Assembly: GCF_037975245.1 (NCBI RefSeq)
Contig: NC_092580.1
Coordinates: 10,017,001-10,081,000, forward strand
Direction of reading: 5' to 3'
Origin: Apostichopus japonicus
Lineage: Eukaryota > Echinodermata > Holothuroidea > Aspidochirotida > Stichopodidae
Length of the DNA stretch: 64,000 bases
Part shown: positions 47,441 to 61,300 of the stretch, in pieces
Numbering within the stretch: position 1 is the stretch's first letter
Layout: every line of letters begins with the position of its first letter
Translations under genes and position numbers: made by a program
The notes under the pieces: model-generated
What the model saw: only the letters and a program-made list of their open reading frames with translations
Database searches by the model: none
Told to the model about the DNA's origin: nothing

Positions 47441-49484
47441 AAACTAAACGGTGTTAATTCAATGATTTCTTCAATATTTTTGATTTTACGAACATTTTTA
47501 CAAGACCGGAGGAGGGTTGGAGTGGGGTCAGGGAGGGGTGACTAGTGTCAATACTATTGTGATGCATCTGTTTGGTGGGAATTATTTCTAATGTAAATAA
47601 TGTAAGGACGTCAAAGGACTGCAAATTTCATCAAAATGTACAAACAACATACAAACATTTCATACAAACAACTAGAGAAGAGAACACAAACAAACTTTAC
47701 ATTTCTGTCATTTAATAACCATCCGTCAGTTCGCACAACGTAAAAAAACGTTACCTTGATAAACAATAATGCATTATCCCTAAAATAAAAATAAAAAAAT
47801 TTCAGGATGAAATGAATATACCTCCAAAGATGGATAAAGGTATTTAATGATAGTCGCACACACTGTTGTATTACCTACATTTAAAACAGCTTTATCTTTT
47901 GCTCTTTCTTTCTTGGTGCCAAATTCTGGCAATTTCCGCCAACCTTGAATATATTAACTAAACGAGAGATGACAACTGCTCTATTTTGGGGATTCAATGA
48001 GTCATTTTTTTTTCTTTTAAACGTCTTTGTTGAGGCACTTTTATAATACTCAGTACGAGCCACAAAAGGTAAATTAAGAAAGTTAAATGTGATCACCTTT
48101 GCCTTCTTTATTTGCTATGTGATTAGACTTTAAATGAATCTAATGTTGGGATTTAATGATGCTGTAGCCATTTGCAAACTTACCACGATCCTTCTCAAAA
48201 GCTGTTTATATAATTTTTATAAAAGCTGAGACAAGAATAAAGATAATTTAGAATGTACAAACATTATAATATACCATAAACCAAATATGCTTTAAATGGC
48301 TCTCTTGTTTCTTGATTGGTCCAAAGTATTTAGAAATAACTTCATAAGCCACCGAAAAGAACTTCTGGAGTGTTCCTTACGTTCCTGGACTGCAAACTTT
48401 CAAGTCCATAAACCTTGCATTTTCCACGAGGACCAAGCCCACGACTTCACCCCGCTGAACAAAATTTTGATACAAAAGTAACTTAATTGATCTCAGTTAC
48501 CAAGCCCCAAAACTGTTGAAAGTTTTTTCAAAGTCTGGAAAACCATGCAACCCAACAGATGTTTTGCTGCGACTCACTTTTGGAAGGCGACCCATGGTTT
48601 GCAGTTACTCATCAATTAGGTAGACTGTCAGCATGGAATCCTTGCAGTAAAAACCCTCCATTTGAAATCGATGCCAACTCAGCAGTTTCATCCATTGCTT
48701 GATTTTAGCTGACCTTGTCTCGCACAATCAACACACAAATTCTTTATTTCTGTCAAAATTCTAAAACATATCAGGAGACAGAGCAGTGGAAAACTAACTA
48801 CGAGGTTATAATTAAGCCCTAGGATTGTAACTTAAGGTCACTGGTTCGCCCTAAATTTTCTTTGCTCTGTTTACAAATTGTCAATCAATGAGAGTGATCA
48901 GTTTTATCATCTAAGTCTAGCTTAAATTGGAGCTAAAACCTACATCAGGTTTGTTAGTTCCTCACACTCAATGGATTCATAAGTCTCAACCAGGAAAATA
49001 TAAACATTGGTTTGAACTTTTCAAATTTAATGAGTAATTTTGACTTTGATGAAACAGACTGGAGACGACAGTTTTCATCTTATCAGTCTTTCTGTCAATG
49101 ATTAAATCTTTATTTTAGTTTACATTGTATTTCCATAATGTTATCCATTGTGATGATGCACGGCAATGCAATAGGTTACATAGTGATTTTACATTTAGAT
49201 CAAATTTGTGAGCATTTTTGCTGATCTAGCTTTAATTCTCTGTTTGCTTTTCCACTGAGAAAGGATTAACGTCAGTAGTTAAAAAATAACTGCTTCACTG
49301 CATTCTGCTCAGGCAAGTCTGTAGCTCAGACTATTGTTGACATTGTACCCATGCCAGCATTTGTCATAATACAGACATTGCACATTTGACATTTGAAATG
49401 GGAAACTTGATAAGAAGAGTAAGTGACATGGCTCAACAAATTGTATTCATAGCGAGAAACGTAATAACTGATGAACTTTAAACA
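47441..49484. other. No gene recognised
   Basis: AT-rich sequence. No domain or splice-supported exon was seen. Confidence 0.4.
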
Positions 49485-49625
49485 TCCTGTTTATATAGAC
49501 TTTTTTTTGCTGACATATACATTACGTATGACATATATACATAATCAATGTCAAACTTCCTGTTTACATAGACATATTTTGACTGACTTATACGTTATGT
49601 ATTCATGACGTATATATGTCTAACT
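49485..49625. repeat. Degenerate two-unit tandem repeat
   Basis: cctgtttatatagac..tgacatatacattacgtatgacatatat is followed by a diverged copy (cctgtttacatagac..tgacgtatatatgtc). Confidence 0.5.
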
Positions 49626-49807
49626 CAGGGAAAGAATTGTCAGTTAAACGTCAGGTGTACTACTCGGTTGCTTGTGTGCACTACTGTATCACCTTTTTTT
49701 CACAGATACAAACAAACGCTTGGTTATAAACTTCTTTCTGTACCTGTCCACATAGCAAAGCTTCTCACTCAAAATGACCTCACAATGTACAGTTGGTTTT
49801 CTTCTTC

Positions 49808-49888
49808 GGTGCTGTGGCCGAGTGGATAAAGGTGGTGGCCAATGAAGCAATGAGGCTTAGCAATCAGGAGGTTCCATCCCCGGCCTGA
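49808..49888 (+). repeat. tRNA-Ser/Leu-like SINE head
   Basis: ggtgctgtggccgagtgg is a good A box; gaggttccatccccggcc is a B box with one change. The variable spacing and changed B box argue against a working tRNA. Confidence 0.5.
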
Positions 49889-50084
49889 TTATTATTATTA
49901 TAACTCATACAGTTCTGTTCTACATATTGTGTTCCATACTAAAACAACAGGCTCAGTACTTGTATAAAAGTCTTGATTCACATTTGGCTGATACTCCATG
50001 GCATTACTCTACACTTCTGTTGTCTCTTTCAGTATTGTGCAAACGAGTATGAACTTCGGTCAATGTGAGAAATGGGCCCGTTCA

Positions 50085-51795
50085 AGATATGACCAAATAC
50101 TATCACAACATAGGTAGACATGTGCTAATGATCTATTGACCATTCAAGATAGGACATATTCAATGATAAAGTCCACACTGATAGGTCGGACAGGATATGA
50201 CAATTCAAGATAATACATAGTCAATGATAATGTCCATACTGATAGGGAACAGGATATGATTACTCAAGATCATACATAGTCAATGATAATGTCCACACTA
50301 ATAGGGGACAGGATATGACCATTCAAGATAATAAATAGTAAATGATAATGTCCACACTAATAGGGGACAGGATATGACCACTCAAGATAATACATAGTCA
50401 ATGATAATGTCCACACTGATAGGGGACAGGATATGACCACTCAAGATAAGACATAGTCAATGATAAAGTCCACACTAATAGGGGACAGGATATGACCACT
50501 CAAGATCATACATAGTCAATGATAATGTCCATACTGATAGGGAACAGGATATGACTACTCAAGATAATACATAGTCAATGATAATGTCCACACTAATAGG
50601 GGACAGAATATGACCACTCAAGATAATACATAATCAATGATAATGTCCACACTGATAGGTCGGACAGGATATGACCACTCAAGGTAATACATAGTCAATG
50701 ATAATGTCCACACTAATAGGGGACAGGATATGACCACTCAAGATCATACATAGTCAATGATAATGTCCACACTAATAGGGAACAGCATATGACCACTCAA
50801 TATAATACATAGTCAATGATAATGTCCATACTGATAGGGAACAGGATATGACTACTCAAGATCATACATAGTCAATGATAATGTCCACACTAATAGGGGA
50901 CAGGATATGACCATTCAAGATACTACATAGTCAATGATAATGTCCACACTAATAGGGGACAGGATATGACCACTCAAGATAATACATAGTCAATGATAAT
51001 GTCCACACTAATAGGGGACAGGATATGACCACTCAAGATAATACATAATCAATGATAATGTCCACACAAATAGGGGACAGGATATGACCACTCAAGATAA
51101 TACATAGTCAATGATAATGTCCATACTGATAGGGAACAGGATATGACTACTCAAGATCATACATAGTCAATGATAATGTCCACACTAATAGGGGACAGGA
51201 TATGACCATTCAAGATACTACATAGTCAATGATAATGTCCACACTGATAGGGGACAGGATATGATCACTCAAGATCATACATAGTCAATGATAATGTCCA
51301 CACTAATAGGGAACAGAATATGACCACTCAAGATTATACATAGTCAATGATAATGTCCACACTGATAGGAGACAGGATATGACCACTCAAGATCATACAT
51401 AGTCAATGATAATGTCCACACTAATAGGGAACAGAATATGACCACTCAAGATTATACATAGTCAATGATAATGTCCACACTGATAGGGGACAGGATATGA
51501 CCACTCAAGATAAGATATAATCAATGATAATGTCCACACTAATAGAGAACAGCATATGACCACTCAAGATCATACATAGTCAATGATAATGTCCACACTG
51601 ATAGGGGACAGGATATGACCATTCAAGATAATATATATATGTATTATCTTGAATGGTCATATCCTGTCCCCTATGAGTGTGGACATTATCAGTGTGGATA
51701 TTATCACGACTATAGTGGTGATAATATCCACACTGATAGGGAACAGGATATGGCCACTCAAGATAATACATACTACATAGTCAATGATAATGTCC
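50085..51795 (+). repeat. 59-bp minisatellite, ~29 units
   Basis: The unit runs catagtcaatgataatgtcc, acactaataggggacagg, atatgaccactcaagataata. Units differ by a few positions and form recurring variants (gatagggaacagg, gataaagtcc, catacatag). The first units are more diverged. The array lies 3' of the unidentified gene at 52323. Confidence 0.95.
51579..51734. repeat. Inverted units at the end of the minisatellite
   Basis: 51601-51633 and 51642-51674 are exact complements around an AT loop; complementarity runs on with one mismatch to about 51579 and 51690. A second hairpin follows with 17-bp arms (51691-51707, 51718-51734) and a 10-nt loop. Confidence 0.85.
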
Positions 51796-52180
51796 AGGTT
51801 GGACTGGATTTTCCAAGAGAAAATGAAATAAGCTAAAGAAAAACAATGTAGTGAAATAGGGGAAATTAGACTTGCATCCATTGTTTACATTCCTGACTTT
51901 TTTTGCCATTTAATGAACGGGGATATTGATGTAATGAAAACGACAGAAGGAAGATTTATTTTGGATTGTAGTAACGCCATGGAATATCCAAAGAGATTGA
52001 AAAAAAAAAATCTTTGAGATTATTCGGGTAAAATGAAACATGATGGGAAAATTCCTCACAGTTGAGGAGAAAAGATGATTTCCATCTAGAAATGGTATGG
52101 AAAATAAAATAAATGGTAAAGTCACAGGAATTTAACTGCACAACTTTTGTACTACAGTATTTATACTATACAATTCTTAT

Positions 52181-52186
52181 TTTATT
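52181..52186 (-). promoter_or_regulatory. Poly(A) signal AATAAA for the gene at 52323-62794
   Basis: Minus-strand AATAAA lies about 140 nt beyond the predicted stop codon (52323-52325). Confidence 0.45.
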
Positions 52187-52322
52187 GCAGTAGTTGCTTT
52201 TCTGTAATTAGGTTGCTTAGTTTCACTTTAGCAATGATTCCACCTTTCAGAATGTTCAATTGTATTGTATCTTCCTCACAAGATGCTACTGTAAGTTGTT
52301 ACCAACATTTTCAGAAGAGATA

Positions 52323-55300
52323 TTAATTCCTTGTAGATTTTGAGACAATTTTTTCGGCCAGACTCTTTTGTTCATCCAGCTGAAACTGGAACCAGATAAA
52401 CTTGTCCATTTTCTGGCTGCATGGGATATCTGGTACAATCTCTACTTTACCTAGCAACCACATTTTGCTATAAACCAAAGAAACCAAAAATCATTAGCAC
52501 ATAAAGATTTCTTGCACAACAGTCACAGACCTCGAATACCTAACAGTTGTCTTTCTTCATCAATAATGGTTCCCTTCTCTATCTTCCTGTCTACAGCCTG
52601 TTACTCCGTGCTCAGGTTGTTGGCGTGTATACCTCGGATTCCAAGGCCCTCAAAGAATGCCTCGGCAGGGTCTTGGACCTGATGAGAGGTATATCAGCTG
52701 CTTCCTTGTAAACTCACTACTTCCTCTGAAAGTGAGTCTTTTCAATTTGTCTTCATCCTTGGCAACGGAAGAGTCTCTGTCATGTTTTTCTCAAAGATCC
52801 GATGAAATGCTGAGGGAAAGAGCAGACGATTAGATGCGCTTGAATCCTGGTGTGGAAACGGTATGTGAAAATAGTTGGAACTGGTTGTACAGTCTGATCA
52901 CAGACTTGATGCTTGAAGGTCTCTCCCATCTAGATATCATCCATTTCCAACTCATTGGTTAACCACACATATATATATATATATATGATTCATGCACCTT
53001 ATCATCACAGCACACACACACATAGTCCTTTTCTTGTTTAGATGCTCCTATGTAACTATTGGACTATCTTATGTGTCATTTAAATACCAAGAGTATACAG
53101 CTAATCTTGCTGTGCTGATTTGACATACAACATAAACTTTGTAGGCCTACAGTGAGACTCTGGCTATCACACTTAACCAACCATGACAGCATATGGGACA
53201 GAATTTGCCAGTAACACCAAATACACTGTATCAGAAGGTACTACACAGTGATCAACACCACTGAAAGTGGTAAAGAATGCACACCATTTAAGGATCTCCT
53301 GCCCTGATTTTGAGGAATTTACCTAATCTGGTATCTAGCGCGGATTCTTTTCTAAATCTAGCTGGATTTAAAGTACAATGCATCATAGATAAAGAAATCG
53401 GGTTTAGAACACATGTTTTTGCCTCAAAATTAGTATTACAAAACAGTCAAGGGAAACCCAAATTATGCCCCCAAAAGAGCTAAGAAAACCATTCCCACTT
53501 CTCCATTTCACCATTCAGGAAATGCAAGTATAATTTGTTCCTGTAATGGGCTATCACACCAAGTAATTGCCTGCAAGCTTAACCTGTATTACAGTGAGTG
53601 AATGGTGGGCTCTGTTGCAGCCTAAACTAAAATCCTACAGAAGTGCTTTTTAAATTATCGCCTCATTTCCTAGATTTTGTAACATTCAATAGACCTAGAA
53701 CAAAACAATATTTGAAAGTTATTTGCAACCTCTCTGTACCCAAATGAAACTGTTGGATTATGTTCATTTTTAAAATCCGGTAACTACAACTGAAATTCCT
53801 GTTTTATGAAGGAGGTCCTTGAATAGTGTAGCTGTATCATGTGTGGGTCAGGAGGGGGAGGGGGGGGTGGGACTGGGAGAGGAGATGGGACTAGTCATTT
53901 ACAGGGAAAAGACGAACCAAAATGAAGGAAAAGGTGAGAGTATAGAGGGCAAACAACCCCGTTCTGCCCATGCTATCAATAGCAATGTGCAGCATTGCTG
54001 TTTGTAAGTTTGATAACTGCTTGATAAATACTTGCTATATATTTCTAGTTTAATTCCTTTATTCCAGTATAAGTAATACAAAATTTATAAATAGGTTCAA
54101 TTATATGGAAATATGAAAAAGCAAATAATTAGTGATTAGAAAAAGGATATAGATTCAAAGAAAATAAAGGATATAAGAAGTTATGAATATTAAAATACTT
54201 CAAAGTGTCATAATAAAGGATTTAAAACTCCATTTTGAATCTCTACATAATAAAGGATTTTCTAAAAAGTGCGAGTCTAAAAGTGATTGCAGGATTTCAT
54301 ATATTGTAGTTTGTCATATTGAATATTGCATGTCATTTTCATGGACGTAGAGGATGGTCTTTTAATACGGGCAAGTATATTTTCGTTTAATCTAACAGAG
54401 TCCTTTTTGGCAGCAGTTAACCTAATTTTCAAGAATACTGTATCATATTAAATCTGAGCAAACTATGTTTGCTCATTATTTAGGAAATGCTTATTTTCAG
54501 GGACTTTTCTTACTCTTCTTTAACACAAAGCCACTAGCGTAATGTAAACTTGGGTAAAGGTTACTATCAGCAAATGCGACTGAGGCAAAGGTTACAATTT
54601 ATTTTAGAACGATTACTTCATAATTGTTTTTTGGTTTTGGTAATAGAATATCACCCTGTGAACTCTGTCATTTGAAATCTGCATTCTTTGCTACACCGGT
54701 GAAAAACTTGAAAAAAAAAACTTGAAAAAAATCCACTAGGGTCACATATCAACACCCCTTACTTTGTCCCTAATTGTTGCCGAGGACAAAGTAGAACATT
54801 GTTAAATAACAGGGAGAAGTGTTTCTTTTCAGGGGTTGAATCCTCCACAAAAATCTAAGGTTTTTAATATTTAACATGCTCCTTGTGGTAAATATTCACC
54901 ACATCCTGTTTAGTAACTTCAAAGGCACCCCAATTTTGGAGAGTTTTTAGCCATAAGATAAGAACGCAGCAGCTGCACAGTTTGTCATAATATAAAACAA
55001 TATATTATATACAAACTGAACATTTGTTTGAATCACAGAAGATGGATACTGCTATGAATAAACCACATTGTATATATGAGGGAGCACTGTAGCCCATGTA
55101 TGTATATATACCCAAGACACCAACATTGGCAATTTCAAGCAATTGTTCTGTGCTTCTTGGAGCCTACCAAAGACACAAAGTCGACTGTACTGTACTTAAT
55201 ATGGGACACACTGCTGCCTTATTTATTGTGTGCAAAAAGGAGATCTAGAATTGCTTCAGGTCTAGAATGACTAGACCTAGAATTACTTTCATAGCATGTT

Positions 55301-58300
55301 GTTCTCATCAAACAAAGATATGCTTGTGAGACTTAGCCACTCCTCCTACTCCTCCTCCTCCAACAACTATTAAATACACAGATATTCTTAGATCTCTCTC
55401 TCTCTCACTCAATCTCAACAAGCACAAATTAGCCTTCACTCACAAAGGAAACCTACGTATTAAACTAATAATAATCTTCACTCACAGTCACAAAGGAAAC
55501 CTATTAAACTAATATTATAAAGTAATTAAAATCAGTTAGTTAATGGCAATTATTTTATACGAGTCTTTTATGCTTTCATGTCGAGAATAAAAGAGTGGGT
55601 GCAGGCCAATTTAAGAGCAAACTTTGTTGTAAGAGGGGAATACCCAATTGGTGACATAACACACATGCTATACAGAGAACAGATTAGGCTATTGATCTAA
55701 ATATAGACCACAATGGCTCTTATGATGAACATAGTATCTCTGTTTATATGATTGAAACAGGATGTGAGGCCATATCTATCTCAAGGATTATCCACAGGAG
55801 GCTGGTCATTTGATAGGTCTGTTATTTGTCATGCTATGAGAGCAAGGAGTTGTTGAGAGCAATACCAAGGATTACTCAAGAACGTCTTATCAGGGAGTTG
55901 TTACAGAACAACTCCCTGGTCTTATTCTGGGAATTAGCACATAATCCTCCAAGGATCCTAAAAATTACACAATGATGAAAGTAGGCCATTCTGATGACAA
56001 AGATTTCTAGCACTTTCCAAACTACCCACTTCCTCTTTAGCTCCTAACCCTCCCAAGGATCCTAGAAATTTCACAACGATTAAAGAAAGATTTCTAGCAC
56101 TTTCCAAACTGCCCACATCCTCTTGAGTAAGAAGAGCCACATCATGCAAGCCCATGATTGGCAATTATGAAATATTTTCTCAGGATTAACTGAACTAAAT
56201 TACACCAATTACCCAAAAGTTAAATATGAACTCAGTTTCCAATATCCTTATTATAAATATGTACTTTCATGTACTTATACTGGATTTTTAACAAACTTGA
56301 AATGTGCAGTGATAAGTACCAGTCCAGTGACCCATTAATGAGAGAGTATATTGTAAAAACAAAGAGAGCTATTACAAAAATTTGGATAGTACTTTAGTAG
56401 GCTACTCTCAGACAAACTTACTATAGTATGAAAATGTTGGGAAATAAACCATAGCATTATATCCTTACCTTAAAATAGTCTTTAAATATTTTAGGATCCA
56501 TCTCACTTACTGCATTGCAAAAGGCCTGTGATTTTAGGAAAAAGAAGAAGGATGCATGAATCACTTGGAATACATCAACAAAAGTGTTAAGTAAAGTTAG
56601 GTGGAAAATGCCCTACACTGTGTCCTTTGTACTTTTTAAATGAGATCACATTCTCAATCACATGGATCAGAAGTTGCCTAGATCCCCAGGTCAGCAAAGC
56701 ATGGCCTAACAGCCACATGTATGTGTATGGGCTGCTGACATATATTCTGGCTTTCAAAACACAAATCAACAATGGATTTCAACTTTGATTAAAAAAGAAA
56801 AAAGGAAAGGAAAAGAAAGAAAAAAAAAAAAAAACAGAAAAAAAGGAGAGAAAGAAAGAAAAAAATCAATATTTTAATAAGAATGGTAATATTTTGATAG
56901 TCAATGAGTATGTTAGATGTTGTTTTTTCCCCCATATATATAATGTAATAATTTCAAGTTCGTCATTGTACAAGGATTGTACAAGGAGTTTTGTTCTCTG
57001 TGGATTGGCAATGAAACTTCAGAATGGCCAACAAGATCAATATTGGGTGCACCACTGACTCACTCTATGAACAGGCTTGGAGCGATTACATGTGGAATGT
57101 AACCAATTACGATTACTTCAGATTGTACGATAACATTAACAATTACAGCTACTAATCAAGGTAATCGATTTACGATTACAATTACTTGGGCGCGTAATCG
57201 TAATTACAATCACGATACAATTCAGGATAAAAGGAATTTTCAGACTGTTTGTGAACAATCCGAAATCTTTCAATGTTGCCTAGATGATCCCCATATGTTT
57301 TACATGAAGAGAGCTCATAACTACTTCATAGGTATTTAAAAAAATTTTTAAAGATATTTTTTGTTTGGGTTTAATGACGCTTCTCACATCATAGCTCATA
57401 TATACATGTTAGGTGCCGAAAAGGTCAATCAATGGAAACTTGCAATGCATAAAGTTACAATTGCAGGTCAAATGTTCAAAGTGAAACTAGAAAGCTGCCG
57501 AGGTTAGAGTGAAGTCGTGCACAAAACGAACATTGAAAACCAAAAGCAGTAGTTCTAATAAACTATGGTTATAATTACCTCTTGGTAAAGTACTCAAGAT
57601 TACAATTACTTCCTAAACTTGTTGATTTGGAAAAAAAAATTCTCTGGCCTTTCCCGAAAAGATGTACAATGATCCACAGTGTCATAATGTCACAATGTCA
57701 GATTAAAGATGATAACAAAGTGAGCTCGTCGTACAGAGTATACTTCAGCTGTGTGGACTGAATGTGTTAGTTCAGTTGCAACTTACACTATATTGACGCG
57801 ACAAACAACCTAAACCTAAAGTAAAAAACAGATATATAGAGGATTCAAGCTGCTGGATTCAATTACAGCCACCTTTAAAATGGTTATATTTATGACCGGA
57901 AAGAAATTGAAACAAACCACTCAAGAACTTGGAGACTCGCCCGGATTGCTAGATTAACTACAGCTGGTTCGTCTATGAGAGGAACTCCTTCTGGAAGGAG
58001 TGGCTCAAATAAATATGGATTTGCTCCCATTTGAGGCACTACATGAGCTTCGTCTCCAAATTGGTCGAGTTCAATGCCATCATTTTCTGATTCATGCTCT
58101 GAATAAGATCAATGAAGATTCGTTGAGGCTGAATCTAAGCATTCCCATTTAATGTGGCCATTAGCTTGGTTCTTCTCCCACTTCAACCTCAGATTCTGAT
58201 GGGTCGGAGGCCATGTTTAGCGCAGTAGGCCTACTTCAATGAGCGTCAATGTATCAACGAATTTTGAGGCTGACCTTGAAACTCATGCGATAAATTCAAC

Positions 58301-61300
58301 ATTAGCGCTGTAACAAATATGGGTTTAAGCCGAAAACGGGACAATAACCTACCATCAATTTTTGCACTGGAACGTAAACATAATGTGTTGAGAGGAGATT
58401 TGAATCGGAAGACGTACGGAACAAGGAACATTTATGTCTGACCCAACAAAAGTGCATACAAGCACGTCTACTTTGTTTAGTCAGATTTTTCTTTAGGATG
58501 TTCTAATCTACTTTTGAGACTATCATCATTATTATTGTGCCAGTTTGACGGTTGAGCACATTCATATTCCCCTTCTCATAACTTCCCGGTGTGCTATTTG
58601 ATTAAAAAAAAATATGTTGCTTGGTAACATATATAACTACACTACATATATGAAATGAGTTTTTTTTTGTCATTATCGTTCATCTTTAATATACTAAACT
58701 GACTGATATTTTGAACCACAAAGTCAATTGTCAATAGTAGGGAAAGCCCCATGGAAAAAAATGATTTTCCAAATGGCAGGTCAATGTCACAAGTGGAATA
58801 ATAGTAAACAGTTATAATAATGAGCTCTCTAACCCAATAGCAAGCAAGATGTGAAAGGTGAATGACCATCTCAATGCTGATTGCTGTATAAATTTACACG
58901 AAGGGATATGTTCTTGCATTACATTATCTGTGATACCAATTTATCTCATGTTCAAACTCCATTTAAGGTAACCCTGCCCATTCAGCTGAACAAATCAACA
59001 ACATTACATTTTTCTGTTGTGGATATAGAGTGTGTTCCAAAGGGTGTTCCTAAATCAAAGCTCATTATCTTGGGTAAACCATGCAGCATACATTAGATTT
59101 AAACTAATCTTGTCCTCATAGTGCATTATTCTGCTTTATTCTGATGGAGTAATGTCAGGGGAAGTTGGCAGGTCTGGGATTGCTATTAGTGTTATACATG
59201 GTGTAACACATGTACAGGGTGTCCTCGTAAGTGTGTGTAACACGTAAACACAGTTTAGTGGTGAACAGTGTTCTTGTGGTAAACTTTTCAAATCAAAACT
59301 CTTGCTCTTGAACTTCAGAAATAGATACTCTACAGGCGCACTGATCCATTTGCACTATTTCAGAAGACTGAAATGCATGGATATCATATCTGACCTGGTT
59401 CTCTTTTCTATGGTGGGTTTTTTTTTTTTTTTTTAATACTTGGCAAAACGACCAACCTTAACCAGGTGTTTAAACAGTCTATATAATTAGAGTGGTTTGG
59501 TCCTTAATTCATCTTAATGATAACAAAAAAGGGAAGTCATAAAAGGGTCAGCCCACTTTAACAAAGTACTTCAACATCTTTCATTGAACAAAGTTCCTAT
59601 TAATACCAGTTGATAAATTCCTTCTCCAAACACCAGTTGTACAATACTTAAGTTTATCAAAAGGACCAGTCTGGTCTTTTACTTTATGTTCATTTCAAAA
59701 GTAAAACCTTGGAAACATATTCTGAGAAAATTTATTCAGCAAAATTTGACAACAACAACATGAATGAAGGCTGTGTGTGGCATATAACACCTTGATAACA
59801 TATGCCCAAATAGCAAATTATAAAGAAACCCTTTGAATAAGCCTGTTAGCATTTGATAATGCCACGGATGTTAGTTTTAAGATCTTTTGTAAAACATAAC
59901 AGACTGTACATTTCGTATCCACTGTATCACAGCCACATAGTAATATGATAGCCGCTGTGGTAGAAACACCTTTTTGGAGGGGCACATCACTGACTTCTTC
60001 TATGCTGTCTACAAAGGTAAAACAATAAAAACATAGAAACGCAATTTGAGAGAACTGCTTCAAATAACGTCTGGAAGTATAAAATTACCCACGATGGGGT
60101 CACATCTCATTCAAGGATATCTGAACAATCGACACTTTACGGTATTCTTAACTCAATTTGAGGGCTCAAGTACACAGCTTTCCTTTTGCGGGCAAGGCTG
60201 ACATCGAACTTAGTTATTCAGTCGATGAAGTAATGTATGTCGCCTAATTTGCATAATATAGTGCACGCCAAACAAGAATGTACCATTTTTTTTTTTAATC
60301 TGAAAATTGCACTGTGAGAAATAAGGTTCTATATGGACATACTTTACCATATGAAACCAGACTGAGCCCAATGTGCGATCACTATACAATAACACACACT
60401 AATGTTTGCCCTGGCCTGTTGCAAGATGTGAAAAACATCCTAAAAGGGGTGAATGATGGCTTTACAGCATAAATAAACAGTCTGTGAAAAGCATTGTTCC
60501 TCTAGACAATGAAACACATTCAGACTGAATGATAGAAACCAGCTGTGTATATTATACCACAGATACTTACTCGACATATATCTAACATTGAAGGGGTAGA
60601 ATTACTAAAACCCACATCAACAGAAGAAACATACTCAGCCTGGGTCTGACAAACCATGGAGCTATTACAGAAACAGCTCCATGCTCAGACAAACTTAAAC
60701 AGTACAAGATTTTGTCAGTTACCACAAAAAACCCTTAGTTGGCAGAATTTGTGCAAAGCTTTAGCTGTATGGCACACACACACGTTACGATCCACGTTGT
60801 TAAATCAGTATGATGATGTCATTGAAGTATTAATAGATCCTAAGGGAAATGGTTATTGACACAAAACAAATAGTCTCACACTACCGAACCTTTGTTCACT
60901 GACAATGGTTTAATCATGCATGCATCAACTACTTTGCCTTTACACCTGGTGGCATTGTTTAAACTACAATACTGCACTGAGAGTTCAAAGATACAGACGA
61001 GAAAGTCATACAACAATGACACATTGTTTTTCAGCTTAGGTCACTGGCATATGATTACAAAACATCCCATGATCATCAGTAGGTGCCTGATAAAGGGTCA
61101 CCTGCTCTTAAGGTTAATATTCAATCACAACTTTTGCAATACACAACACGAATGGCAGGATGGCAGTCCGACTGAAACAAACGTCTCTTTAACATAATGT
61201 TATGTTAGACTTGATTACAAAAGAAAAACTAAAGCAAAGGACAAAACTTTTGAGTTCACCAGGTGGGAATTGCACTTTGAGAGATGAGAGTGAGAGAAAA

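Noticed and set aside
49808-49888. Possible functional tRNA-Ser or tRNA-Leu gene
   Set aside because: The B box carries a substitution, arm spacing is wrong and no sensible anticodon stem forms.
53328-53371. Minus-strand segment ARFRKESALDTRL with splice-like ends
   Set aside because: Its phases do not fit between exons 5 and 6 or 6 and 7 of the large gene.
57237-57330. Plus-strand open segment CLDDPHMFYMKRAHNYF
   Set aside because: Short, no partner exon, and on the opposite strand to the supported gene; probably chance.
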